A stretch of 10,176 nt of DNA from Phycisphaerales bacterium (GCA_003171235.1 PMYM01000190.1:12770-22945); one strand, 5' to 3'. Numbered from the stretch's first letter, positions 1 through 8,876 are shown. Translations and numbers: made by a program. Notes: generated by a model not told the origin, from the sequence alone.

Positions 1-5
1 GTGCA

Positions 6-30
6 TGGAACAGGTTACAAACCTGTTCCA
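6..30. repeat. Short palindromic repeat (11-bp arms)
   Basis: Perfect inverted repeat: TGGAACAGGTT, a 3-nt ACA spacer, then AACCTGTTCCA. No coding region overlaps it. It resembles the small dispersed palindromes found between genes in many Planctomycetota. Only one copy is in this window, so membership of a family is inferred. There is no T-tract on either side, so a simple terminator role is not supported. Confidence 0.6.
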
Positions 31-45
31 CTGGCCCGAGGGCGC

Positions 46-91
46 AAAAAAAAGGGCGACACCCAGGCGGAGGGAGACCTGAGAATCGCCC
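46..91 (-). terminator. Rho-independent terminator-like hairpin, leftward
   Basis: Read on the minus strand, an outer stem (GGGCGA 54-59 with TCGCCC 86-91) and an inner stem (CAGG 64-67 with CCTG 78-81) are followed directly by eight T residues (the A run at 46-53 on the plus strand). This is the classic stem plus U-tract form. The nearest minus-strand gene is the ribonucleotide reductase, whose stop is about 440 nt upstream, so either that transcript has a long 3' tail or a separate RNA is terminated here. The inner stem overlaps one copy of a short repeat. Confidence 0.5.
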
Positions 92-134
92 CTACTTGCC
101 GCAACCCTGTACGCAGGTGGAGGGAGACCTGCGT
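64..134. repeat. Two copies of an 18-nt imperfect palindrome
   Basis: CAGGCGGAGGGAGACCTG at 64-81 and CAGGTGGAGGGAGACCTG at 114-131 differ at one base and are offset by 50 nt. Each can fold as CAGGY/ACCTG around GGAGGGAG. The second copy has longer arms, ACGCAGGT (111-118) with ACCTGCGT (127-134). They look like two members of a small dispersed palindromic repeat, in the same orientation. Confidence 0.55.
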
Positions 135-530
135 GTTATAGGGCGCAGCGGACAACCTATCAGTTGGAAACAAAGCCAAAATATCGAACGCACCCTAGCG
201 CCCAATTCCGTCGGCTTTCAACATCATGGGTCTTCTTCGGCCGCCGCCAAGAGAAATCTTGAAGCAAATTTCGGGCGGTGCGGCGCCGCGAGCACCGCCC
301 CAAGTGCCGTTGTTGCCCTGGTCAGTCGGTCATGCACGGGAGCGCATCCCTGCGCCCCGGCTGCGCCAACATGCCGGCTGATCCCGTTGCCGCCGCGGGC
401 GGGGCGAACACAACCTTGTGCGCTGCCGCCCGCGGATGCTGTCCTGCAAGCCTTTCCGTAGGCCCATCGATTGAGGCGTCCGACGCCTCGACCGCCGCCC
501 AAATAGCCGCCGGCGGCGGATCCCAGCAAA
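135..530. other. Gene-free hairpin-rich region beyond the reductase 3' end
   Basis: No open frame here looks like a real gene; the long frames are shadows with proline/arginine-rich translations. The stretch holds several strong inverted repeats. GGGCGGTGC (273-281) pairs with GCACCGCCC (292-300). CCGCGGGCGG (393-402) pairs with CCGCCCGCGG (426-435) around an inner CACAA/TTGTG stem. GAGGCG (473-478) pairs with CGCCTC (484-489). On the minus strand these lie between the reductase stop and the U-tract terminator at 46-91, so they could be a structured 3' UTR or an unrecognised RNA gene. I found no RNase P RNA, tmRNA, 6S or SRP signature. Confidence 0.4.
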
Positions 531-3560
<3,030 letters not shown>

Positions 3561-3731
3561 TAAACGTCTCCCACAGATATAAAGGATTCACTAATAACAG
3601 AGTTGGCCGAACCGCGCTTCCGGACCGCCACAGGCAATCGCTGGCCGCTGGCACGCAACCTTATTTGTCACGGATGCAGAAGCCATAAACCCAAACCTCA
3701 GCCGGAAACAGGCCGGTAGTATGGAAGCACG

Positions 3732-3759
3732 ATGATATACAACATATGGTACTCGTCAA
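3732..3759 (-). promoter_or_regulatory. Sigma70-type promoter for the ribonucleotide reductase
   Basis: On the minus strand TTGACG (3754-3759) and TATCAT (3732-3737) each match the -35/-10 consensus at five of six positions, with a 16-nt spacer. Transcription would start near 3725, giving a leader of roughly 165 nt. The leader contains no cobalamin-riboswitch landmarks that I can see. Confidence 0.45.
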
Positions 3760-4108
3760 CACATTAAATTCAAAATATTGCAGTTTGGCCTAAGCCTCAC
3801 TCCGCCATGCACTTCCCGCTCGAGTCATTTTTCTAGAAACACCTCGTAACACCCTAACATGACGCTAACACGAGATCGCAGAAGTGGCAAGGGAATACTA
3901 CATAAAGAAGCCAAATTATTTCAGCACACAATATGTTGAAAACCTGTTGGAACCTGTTGGCAAAGAAACCTGCCGCTCCGCATCCCAGGAAAGTGCGCGC
4001 CCTTGAATCTGTACCAGCCGGGTCGAGCAAAGACGCTAATTGGAAGTTCTCTTGCTCTTGCGGGCGGTCCGGGGAGATACTCTTTTCTCTCGATGAAACG
4101 AGTGCGTT
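3760..4108. other. AT-richer gene-free region
   Basis: This stretch between the divergent reductase and hydrolase genes is clearly less GC-rich than the coding DNA. The longest plus-strand frame (64 codons, 3933-4127) has no ribosome binding site and no family resemblance. The minus-strand frame over 3854-4285 runs antisense into the hydrolase. A short tandem duplication of ACCTGTTGGA is visible around 3942-3960. I assign no gene. Confidence 0.4.
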
Positions 4109-4138
4109 CCGCGGCGCCGCACTATGACTGAGCCGCGG
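4109..4138 (+). promoter_or_regulatory. Hairpin just before the hydrolase ribosome binding site
   Basis: CCGCGGC (4109-4115) is a perfect 7-bp partner of GCCGCGG (4132-4138), and the stem ends 4 nt before the GAGGTGG Shine-Dalgarno (4143-4149). Such a GC-only stem in the leader could affect translation or stabilise the mRNA 5' end. No function can be assigned from sequence alone. Confidence 0.35.
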
Positions 4139-4153
4139 CCTTGAGGTGGCTTC

Positions 4154-4927
4154 ATGATGCAGTATGTCGAATTCCTTTCCGGCGCGAATACTCTGCGGGG
4201 CATGCTGCACCTGCCCGCAGGCGAGCGGCCGGCCGCCGCGGTCCTGCTCTGCCACGGCTTTACCGCCAGCCGAATGGAGTCTCACTTCCTGTTTGTGAAG
4301 ATCTCACGCATGCTGGAGCAGTTGGACATCGCCAGCCTGCGCTTTGATTTTGCCGGCAGCGGCGAGAGCGACGGAGAGTTCGAGAACATTACCCTGTCTT
4401 CGGAAATGGCCGACGCCTCGGTGGCGCTGGATTTTCTGCGGCGGCATCCGGCGGTTGATCCGGGGCGGATCGGCCTGCTGGGCTTGTCGATGGGCGGAGC
4501 GGTGGCGGCGATGGTGACGGCACGAAGGCCTGACGAGGTGCGAGGCCTGGCCCTGCTGTCGGCGGTGGCCGACCCGGCCCGGATCGTCAGTTTCATCCGA
4601 ACCGGCAAGTACGAGACGCAGTTGGCCCAGTGGGGGCATCTGGATATGAACGGCCACAAGGTCGGCAGGGGCTTCTTGCAGGACGTGGAAGGCAAATTCC
4701 CCGCCGGCGACCTGGCGGCTTATCCTGGGCCGGTGCTGGTGGTGCATGGCAGCGGCGATTCCACCGTGCCGGCCAGCGAAGCCCTGACCTACCAGGACGC
4801 CCGCCGAAGCGGCAAAGGCCCGACGCAGTTGGAGATCATCGACAAGGCCGACCACACCTACGCCAGCCTGACGCATACGCAGCAGGTGCTGGAATTGGTG
4901 AAGAAGTTCTTCGGAGAGAACCTCTAA
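4154..4927 (+). CDS. Alpha/beta hydrolase, cinnamoyl-esterase-like / S33-like
   Basis: A 257-aa single-domain serine hydrolase. The oxyanion-side CHGF motif is at 33-36 and the nucleophile elbow G-L-S-M-G-G places the catalytic Ser at 112. The acid is probably Asp202 in HGSGDSTVP and the base His234 in KADHTY. The stretch HGFTASRMESHF...LRFDFAGSGESDGEFEN resembles the cinnamoyl/feruloyl esterase-like branch (the Est1E/LJ0536 type), which also carries the serine aminopeptidase S33 label. The true substrate is unknown, though a small ester or acylated compound is likely. No signal peptide is visible, so it is probably cytoplasmic. Two adjacent ATGs (4154 and 4157) follow GAGGTGG; the second has the better 7-nt spacing and may be the real start. 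The gene is monocistronic, with repeats downstream. Confidence 0.9.
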   Translation: MMQYVEFLSGANTLRGMLHLPAGERPAAAVLLCHGFTASRMESHFLFVKISRMLEQLDIASLRFDFAGSGESDGEFENITLSSEMADASVALDFLRRHPAVDPGRIGLLGLSMGGAVAAMVTARRPDEVRGLALLSAVADPARIVSFIRTGKYETQLAQWGHLDMNGHKVGRGFLQDVEGKFPAGDLAAYPGPVLVVHGSGDSTVPASEALTYQDARRSGKGPTQLEIIDKADHTYASLTHTQQVLELVKKFFGENL

Positions 4928-4964
4928 CTCCATTCGACAAAGTAGCCTGCCGCACTGGTTGTAG

Positions 4965-4983
4965 CACGGGCGTCTCGCCCGTG
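4965..4983. repeat. CACGGGCG-TCT-CGCCCGTG palindromic repeat
   Basis: Perfect 8-bp arms around a TCT loop, about 40 nt after the hydrolase stop. The same design recurs twice at 6583-6632, so it is a dispersed family. Read in a coding frame, these repeats produce spurious peptides such as STGVSPV or GRDARAT, which are familiar artefacts in Planctomycetota and Verrucomicrobiota annotations. Confidence 0.75.
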
Positions 4984-5064
4984 GCCCACGACCCGATGTT
5001 CGAATGACATGTGCGTCTCCGCAGAATCCGTCATGCCCGTTTCTTTTTCCGGCGAATCGCAAAA

Positions 5065-5141
5065 GGCCCGAAGGGCCGTGGGATGGTAGCCGGGGGCAGA
5101 GCGGCTCGAGCCGAAGGCGAGGGACGCGGTGCCCCCGGTAA
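5065..5141 (+). repeat. Composite hairpin element A1 (GGCCC/GGGCC + TAGCCGGGGGC...GCCCCCGGTAA)
   Basis: A small hairpin (GGCCC-GAA-GGGCC, 5065-5077) is followed after 9 nt by a larger inverted repeat, TAGCCGGGGGC (5087-5097) with GCCCCCGGTAA (5131-5141). The interior (GAGCGGCTCGAGCC then AAGGCGAGGGACGCG) closely matches the interior of the element at 8733-8809 read in reverse. Four other copies of the same plan are present in the window. Confidence 0.75.
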
Positions 5142-5197
5142 CCGGCACGAATAGGGACAAAGCGAGTAGCGTGACGCGAGCCGTGTAACTAATCCAA

Positions 5198-5255
5198 CTC
5201 GCGATGCCGTGGCCAAACCGCGCCTTGCTCGGCTTATCGCGCCATCGGCAGGAAA
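5198..5255 (+). repeat. Conserved repeat core A (CTCGCGATGCCGTGGC ... CCATCGGCAGGAAA)
   Basis: The two conserved ends (5198-5213 and 5242-5255) recur exactly at 8273-8288 and 8306-8319, and in inverted orientation at 8622-8677. The middle (28 nt here) is variable. The core lies between two inverted hairpin elements (5065-5141 and 5307-5410), the same arrangement as at 8142-8438. I do not recognise the family. Confidence 0.7.
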
Positions 5256-5306
5256 GAACCTGTCACTTGGGAAATCCGGGCACTGCCTCTGGCCTTGCCG
5301 GTGCCT

Positions 5307-5410
5307 TTACCGGGGGCTGCGCTGCGCCCGGCTTCGCCCCTCGACTGCGCTCGGGACTTCGCCGTTGCTCGCTTCGCCCCCGGCTACCTTCTTGCCGGCC
5401 CATTCGGGCC
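5307..5410 (-). repeat. Composite hairpin element A2, inverted
   Basis: TTACCGGGGGC (5307-5317) pairs with GCCCCCGGCTA (5376-5386), followed by the small GGCCC-ATTC-GGGCC hairpin (5397-5410). Read on the minus strand this is the same plan as A1. Its interior ends (GAAGC...AGCA and GCGCAGCGCAG) are closer to the element at 8142-8217, so at least two interior subtypes exist. Confidence 0.72.
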
Positions 5411-5549
5411 TTGATGTCCTGATGTGCAGGCCACGTCTCGCTCAAGAAACAGGTCTGCCCCATTACCGACAGGAGTGATCGTGCGGGCGGCCCAACATTA
5501 GCCAATGGCGGCCCCGAGAAATGTCGGGCAGGGTTGCCTTACCTACGGA

Positions 5550-6560
5550 TCACAGCGGCGGCGGGGGCGGGATGCGGGGGCTGTACTTTTCGATCAGCCT
5601 GACCAGGTCCGGCTGATTAGGCTCCAATTCCAGCGAGCGCGTCCATTCCCCCAGGGCCTTCTCGCGCAGGTCCGTCCTGGTGTTGTCCATGAGGAACTGG
5701 GTCATATAGATCACGCCGATGCCGCGATGGGCGGCTGAGCTCTTAGGGTCCAGCTCCAGCGACTTGTCGAAGGCCCCCAGGGCCTCGTCGTATTTCTGCT
5801 GGTAGAACAGGCAGGTGCCCATCTGCTCGTGTGGGGCGGCGCTGGTGGGTTCTTCCTGGGCGGCCAGGCGGAATTCCAGCATGGCCTCGTTGTAGCGCTT
5901 CAGCCGCATATAGGTGGAGCCCATGTTGAGGATGAGCTTGGGCTGGTGGGTGTCGCGCTCAAGGCTTGCCTTGTAAGCCTGAATGGCCTTGTAGGGCTGG
6001 TTTTGGGCGTCATAGATGATGCCCAGGTTGGAGTAGCCGAAGGGGCTGTCGGGGCTGAGCTTGATGGCCGCCTCGCAAATCTGCAAGGCCAGGTCGTACT
6101 TGCCCTGCTGGTAATAGCAGGCGGCCAGGTTGAGCTTGGCGTCGAAATCGCCGTCGTTGAGGGTGGTGGCCCGGAGATAAGTGTTGACGGCCTTCTGGAG
6201 GTAGTCGGCCGCGGCCTGGGCGGTCTTGGCCGCGGAGGAGAGCATCTGGTAAGTCACCCCCAGGTTGTAGTGAGGCTTGAAGGAGTAGGGGTTCAGGTCG
6301 CAGGACTTCTCGTAAGCGCCGACCGCCTGTTCCAGGTTGCCCTGTTTGCGGTAGATGTCTCCCACGGCCGCGTGGGCCAGGGCGAACTTGGGATCCTGCT
6401 GGAGGGCCTTGGCCAATTCGGCCAGGGCGGCCTGGTAATCCTGCCTTTCGGCCGCCATCTGCCCGGCCACATAGTGGTCGATGGCGGCGGTCTGGTAGGC
6501 GTTGTTGGAGCAGCCGGCCAGAAGCAGGGCCGCTATTGCAGCCGACAAACACAGTTTCAT
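5550..6560 (-). CDS. Tetratricopeptide-repeat lipoprotein
   Basis: A 336-aa protein that starts with a lipoprotein signal peptide: Met-Lys, a hydrophobic run, then the lipobox L14-A15-G16-C17, so Cys17 is the predicted lipidated residue. The rest is made of roughly eight TPR-like helical pairs with typical features, e.g. ALAHAAVGDIYRKQGNLEQA, YNLGVTYQ, YSNLGIIYDAQNQPYKAIQA and MGTCLFYQQKYDEALGAFDK. It ends in a proline run. TPRs act as protein-binding scaffolds; the partner is unknown. The frame stays open far upstream to 7907, but that part is antisense to the neighbouring gene, and the ATG at 6560 is the only start with a signal peptide. A GAGGA site lies 10 nt upstream. The predicted leader includes the paired repeat at 6583-6632. 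Confidence 0.9.
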   Translation of the reverse strand: MKLCLSAAIAALLLAGCSNNAYQTAAIDHYVAGQMAAERQDYQAALAELAKALQQDPKFALAHAAVGDIYRKQGNLEQAVGAYEKSCDLNPYSFKPHYNLGVTYQMLSSAAKTAQAAADYLQKAVNTYLRATTLNDGDFDAKLNLAACYYQQGKYDLALQICEAAIKLSPDSPFGYSNLGIIYDAQNQPYKAIQAYKASLERDTHQPKLILNMGSTYMRLKRYNEAMLEFRLAAQEEPTSAAPHEQMGTCLFYQQKYDEALGAFDKSLELDPKSSAAHRGIGVIYMTQFLMDNTRTDLREKALGEWTRSLELEPNQPDLVRLIEKYSPRIPPPPPL

Positions 6561-6582
6561 GTGAGTGGCATCCTCGGGCGGG

Positions 6583-6632
6583 GTGGCACGGGCATCTTGC
6601 CCGTGAGTACCACGGCCGAGACGGCCGTGCCA
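6583..6632. repeat. Inverted pair of CACGGGC-type palindromes
   Basis: The first hairpin is CACGGGCA-TCT-TGCCCGTG (6587-6605). The second is CACGGCCG-AGA-CGGCCGTG (6611-6629). The loops are complementary (TCT against AGA), so the second is an inverted copy of the first. The outer arms GTGGCACGG (6583-6591) and CCGTGCCAC (6624-6632) also pair, so the unit can fold as two hairpins or one long stem. It lies 23 nt before the TPR lipoprotein start, probably within its leader. Confidence 0.78.
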
Positions 6633-6860
6633 CTTTTGCGCCGCTAGCCTTGTAGTCGCCGGCGGCGCGGGCGTCAAGGGTTTTTGAAGTTGTGCCGGCC
6701 GGCGGGGGAGGCGTGCACCCAGGCGTGCGCCTGATGGGTGTCGCTGCGCCTCCGGAGGCAACCGCCGTCGCAAGACCGCCCGTGCCGGGAAAAAACGTCT
6801 GCCTATTCCGCCCGGCCCTCCGTACAATACGCCGATGGAATTATAGATATAGGGGACGCT

Positions 6861-7646
6861 ATGGACGAACTGACTCGGATCAAGTTGCGGGACGTGCTGG
6901 TGCTGGCGCTGGCGGACAAACGCATCGGCGATGGCGAGAAGCAATTCATCAACGACCTGCGGCTGGCCATGGGCGTGGGCGACGAGGAGTTCAAGGGCTT
7001 GCTGGCCGAGGTGCGGGCCCGCCCCGACGGCATCGCCCTGCCCGCCGACAAGGGGCAGTTGGCGGGGCTGTTCGCCCTGCTGGTTCAAGCCGCCGCCGCC
7101 GACGGCGAGATATCCTCCCATAAAGTGCAGATGCTTCAGCAGATGGCGCAGACCGCCGCGCTGGACGAGCAGGTGCTCAACGATCTTCTGGGCAAGGCCC
7201 AGCAGGAGCAGGCCCTCCGGGAAGGGCAGGTCGAACAGTTGCTGGAGGATATTTACCTGAATTTCGGCGCCTGGGACGAATCTCAGCGCCGGCGGAAGAT
7301 CGACCAGTTCGGCCAGTACGGCAGCCTTTCGGTAATACCCCTGCTGCGGCTTCTGGAAAGCTACCGCGTGCCCGACAACATGCCCGACAACATGGAAATG
7401 AAGGTGATGGTGGCCAACAAACTGGGCCAGTTGCAGGATCAGCGGGCCGCCTATTACCTGGCCCAGCAGGTGATTATCGGCAACATGGACGACGAGGTGA
7501 CCAATCAGGCGTTTCGTTTCGCCGCGGCCGAGGCCCTGGGCAAGGTCGCCGGGCGGGATTTCACCGCCGACCAGGCCGGGGTCGAGGCGGCGCGGCAATG
7601 GTGGTTCTCCGAGGGGCTGCGGACATACGACAAACTGGTTATTTAG
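6861..7646 (+). CDS. TerB-like protein with C-terminal HEAT-like helices
   Basis: A 261-aa protein with no signal peptide and no transmembrane segment. The N-terminal half resembles the TerB fold (tellurite-resistance/co-chaperone-type helical domain): ALADKRIGDGEKQFINDL (about 17-33) and VQAAAADGEISSHKVQMLQQ (75-94) show the acidic D-G-E-x pattern expected of metal-binding TerB loops. The C-terminal part (about 150-235) looks like degenerate HEAT repeats, e.g. IPLLRLLESY and RFAAAEALGKV. The function is not known; a protein-interaction or stress role is an inference. The ATG follows AGGGG with 5 nt spacing, and an upstream in-frame extension lacks coding character. TACAAT (6823-6828) may be the -10 box, but no good -35 is visible. 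It lies 22 nt before rnpA and is probably co-transcribed with it. Confidence 0.75.
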   Translation: MDELTRIKLRDVLVLALADKRIGDGEKQFINDLRLAMGVGDEEFKGLLAEVRARPDGIALPADKGQLAGLFALLVQAAAADGEISSHKVQMLQQMAQTAALDEQVLNDLLGKAQQEQALREGQVEQLLEDIYLNFGAWDESQRRRKIDQFGQYGSLSVIPLLRLLESYRVPDNMPDNMEMKVMVANKLGQLQDQRAAYYLAQQVIIGNMDDEVTNQAFRFAAAEALGKVAGRDFTADQAGVEAARQWWFSEGLRTYDKLVI

Positions 7647-7668
7647 GGGGGTTGTTTTGGGGCACCCA

Positions 7669-8019
7669 GTGCGGCACACGCTAGGCAGGCAGGAGCGCCT
7701 CAGCCGGAAGGAAGATATCGGCCGGGTTTTCTCGGCCGGCCGCTCGGCCAGGGACGCCTGCCTAAGCCTGCTCGTCCACGCCAACCCAGCCGGGGGGGTG
7801 CGGATGGCGGTGGCGGTGTCGCGACGGCACGGCCCGGCGGTGGTCCGCAACCGCCTCAAGCGACTCTGCCGCGAGGCATTTCGCCTGACCCGCCATCGCC
7901 TGCCCAAGGGCTATGACTACGTGCTCAAACCGCGCCCCGGCCGGCAGCCCTCGCTCCGGCAACTGCAGGAGTCGCTGGTGAAGTTGGCCGGGCAATTCGC
8001 TACGGAAGCCAAACAATAG
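7669..8019 (+). CDS. rnpA: Ribonuclease P protein component
   Basis: RnpA binds the catalytic RNase P RNA and helps process the 5' ends of tRNA precursors. The protein is 116 aa from the GTG at 7669, the usual size for the family. It begins R-H-T-L-G-R-Q-E-R-L like many RnpA N-termini, followed by the central strand VRMAVAVSRRHGPAV and the signature RNRLKRLCREAFR (60-72), the conserved RNR motif that contacts RNA. An alternative in-frame TTG start at 7657 has a G-rich site just upstream and would add four residues. The gene follows the TerB-like gene rather than rpmH, and neither yidD nor yidC follows within the window, so the common rpmH-rnpA-yidC order is broken. Confidence 0.93.
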   Translation: MRHTLGRQERLSRKEDIGRVFSAGRSARDACLSLLVHANPAGGVRMAVAVSRRHGPAVVRNRLKRLCREAFRLTRHRLPKGYDYVLKPRPGRQPSLRQLQESLVKLAGQFATEAKQ

Positions 8020-8038
8020 AGTGGATAGACCAATTCAG

Positions 8039-8140
8039 GATTGCGTGTTGACAACGTCAGGGCTGGACAGGTTTGAGCCCGTGCAACCGGTAAGCCCCAC
8101 CCTAAGCCGTTCCAGCCAGGCCAGAAAGCAGGACGCAATC
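8039..8140 (+). other. Possible structured RNA downstream of rnpA
   Basis: A 102-nt block begins with GATTGCGT (8039-8046) and ends with its perfect complement ACGCAATC (8133-8140). Inside, GGCTGGA (8061-8067) pairs with TCCAGCC (8111-8117), and a GGTT/AACC pair could form a branch. The size and closing stem are reminiscent of a small SRP RNA, but the conserved GGAA-tetraloop domain is missing. It starts 20 nt after rnpA and ends 1 nt before a hairpin repeat, so it may be a 3' UTR structure or part of the repeat complex. Confidence 0.25.
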
Positions 8141-8141
8141 A

Positions 8142-8217
8142 GGCCCTAAGGGCCGGGGAGGATTTAGCCGGGGGCGAAGCAAGCAGGGCGCAGCCGTGCG
8201 CAGCGCAGCCCCCGGAA
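8142..8217 (+). repeat. Composite hairpin element B1
   Basis: GGCCC-TAA-GGGCC (8142-8154) is followed after 10 nt by TAGCCGGGGGC (8165-8175), closing with GCCCCCGG (8208-8215). This is the same plan and orientation as the element at 5065-5141, but the interior (GAAGCAAGCA...GCGCAGCGCAG) belongs to the subtype seen at 5307-5410. Confidence 0.73.
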
Positions 8218-8272
8218 AAAGGCATCCAGAACGCAGAGCGAACGGCTGGACCTGCGGGCGACGATGATCTTG

Positions 8273-8319
8273 CTCGCGATGCCGTGGCGAACCGGGGCGT
8301 CAATTCCATCGGCAGGAAA
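8273..8319 (+). repeat. Conserved repeat core B
   Basis: CTCGCGATGCCGTGGC (8273-8288) and CCATCGGCAGGAAA (8306-8319) are identical to the ends of the core at 5198-5255, with a shorter 17-nt variable middle. It is flanked by inverted hairpin elements B1 and B2, reproducing the arrangement at 5065-5410. Confidence 0.7.
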
Positions 8320-8370
8320 AAGCCTCACGCACAGATGGTCGCGCCACTGCCTACGACGATTAAAGGTCGC

Positions 8371-8438
8371 TTACCGGGGGCTGCGCGGCGACGAATCGCC
8401 GCTTCGCCCCCGGCTAAAACCTGCCGTCCCTCCGGGAC
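8371..8438 (-). repeat. Composite hairpin element B2, inverted
   Basis: TTACCGGGGGC (8371-8381) pairs with GCCCCCGGCTA (8406-8416). A small GTCCC-TCC-GGGAC hairpin (8426-8438) replaces the GGCCC/GGGCC of other copies while keeping pairing, a compensatory change that suggests the hairpin itself matters. The interior is the shortest of the five copies and is itself an inverted repeat (GGCGAC...). Confidence 0.72.
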
Positions 8439-8483
8439 TCACGATCCGTGGTGCGGACCCTCTCCGTCAACTGGAGGAAACTT

Positions 8484-8717
8484 ATGAGTCCGAGAATCAG
8501 CGATTACAGGTAAGGTCGTGGAAACGGCTCCGCGGCCAATTCCCTCAGAAAGAAGACCTAAGGTATAGGCCGCTCGGGGAAGCCCAAAGGCAGTGCCGTG
8601 ATCACATTTACGAAAGGTTCATTCCTGCCGATGGAGCGACTGGCAGGCTGGGCGCGGATTGGTCACGGCATCGCGAGCCGGGTCGATACACAGGTTGGAT
8701 CACGGCACTCGCTCTGA
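8484..8717 (+). pseudogene. Possible decayed small gene or leader peptide
   Basis: A textbook ribosome binding site, GGAGG (8473-8477), stands 6 nt before an ATG at 8484, but the frame stops after nine codons (MSPRISDYR, stop 8511-8513). Shifting frame gives a plausible continuation, GKVVETAPRPIPSERRPKV (8509-8565). A second shift gives GRSGKPKGSAVITFTKGSF... open to a TGA at 8715. This could be a gene broken by two frameshifts, a short leader peptide, or chance. I know no family match. The inverted repeat core at 8622-8677 lies inside the last segment. Confidence 0.22.
8622..8677 (-). repeat. Conserved repeat core C, inverted copy
   Basis: TTCCTGCCGATGG (8622-8634) and CACGGCATCGCGAG (8664-8677) are reverse complements of the ends of the cores at 5198-5255 and 8273-8319. 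The unit is therefore a third copy in opposite orientation, with a similar length and an unrelated middle. Confidence 0.65.
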
Positions 8718-8732
8718 CTTTTGGGGCCGGGC

Positions 8733-8809
8733 TACCGAGGGTTGCGCGTCCCTCGCCTTTGGCTCGGGCCGCTCCACCCCCGGCTAAACCCTTGCCGGCC
8801 CTTCGGGCC
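8733..8809 (-). repeat. Composite hairpin element C, inverted
   Basis: TACCGAGGGT (8733-8742) faces ACCCCCGGCTA (8776-8786), then GGCCC-TTC-GGGCC (8797-8809). Read on the minus strand its interior (GAGCGGCCCGAGCC, then AAAGGCGAGGGACGCG) is nearly the same as that of the element at 5065-5141. The outer arm carries mismatches (CCGAGGG for CCGGGGG), so this copy is slightly decayed. Confidence 0.7.
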
Positions 8810-8876
8810 TGGACCTTCCTCTGCCATTGCTTCGCCGGTTTCGTGAAGATCCATTCTGCGTCTCTGCGGCCTATCT

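Noticed and set aside
64..134. Cobalamin riboswitch (GGAGACCTGC resembles the B12 box) near a B12-dependent enzyme
   Set aside because: The similarity is limited to the palindrome, it lies downstream of the reductase, and the other conserved riboswitch segments such as GCCACTG are absent.
3920..3940. NrdR box upstream of the reductase (ACACAATATGTTG)
   Set aside because: Only a half-match, about 170 nt upstream of the predicted promoter, with no second box at the usual spacing.
3933..4127. 64-aa plus-strand ORF before the hydrolase
   Set aside because: No ribosome binding site, no recognisable family, and codon use unlike neighbouring genes; retained only as gene-free DNA.
3854..4285. 143-aa minus-strand ORF
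   Set aside because: It overlaps the start of the well-supported hydrolase in antisense and its translation shows no domain.
5204..5505. Short ORFs in the repeat region after the hydrolase
   Set aside because: All run through the GCCCCCGG repeats, have repeat-derived composition and no supporting start signals.
6561..7907. Upstream extension of the TPR lipoprotein frame to a 785-aa protein
   Set aside because: It is antisense to the TerB-like gene and the rnpA start, lacks a domain, and includes the typical GQDARAT artefact from the palindromic repeat. The signal peptide begins at 6560.
8039..8140. SRP (4.5S-type) RNA
   Set aside because: The length and closing stem fit, but the conserved GGAA tetraloop and its flanking internal loop are not found.
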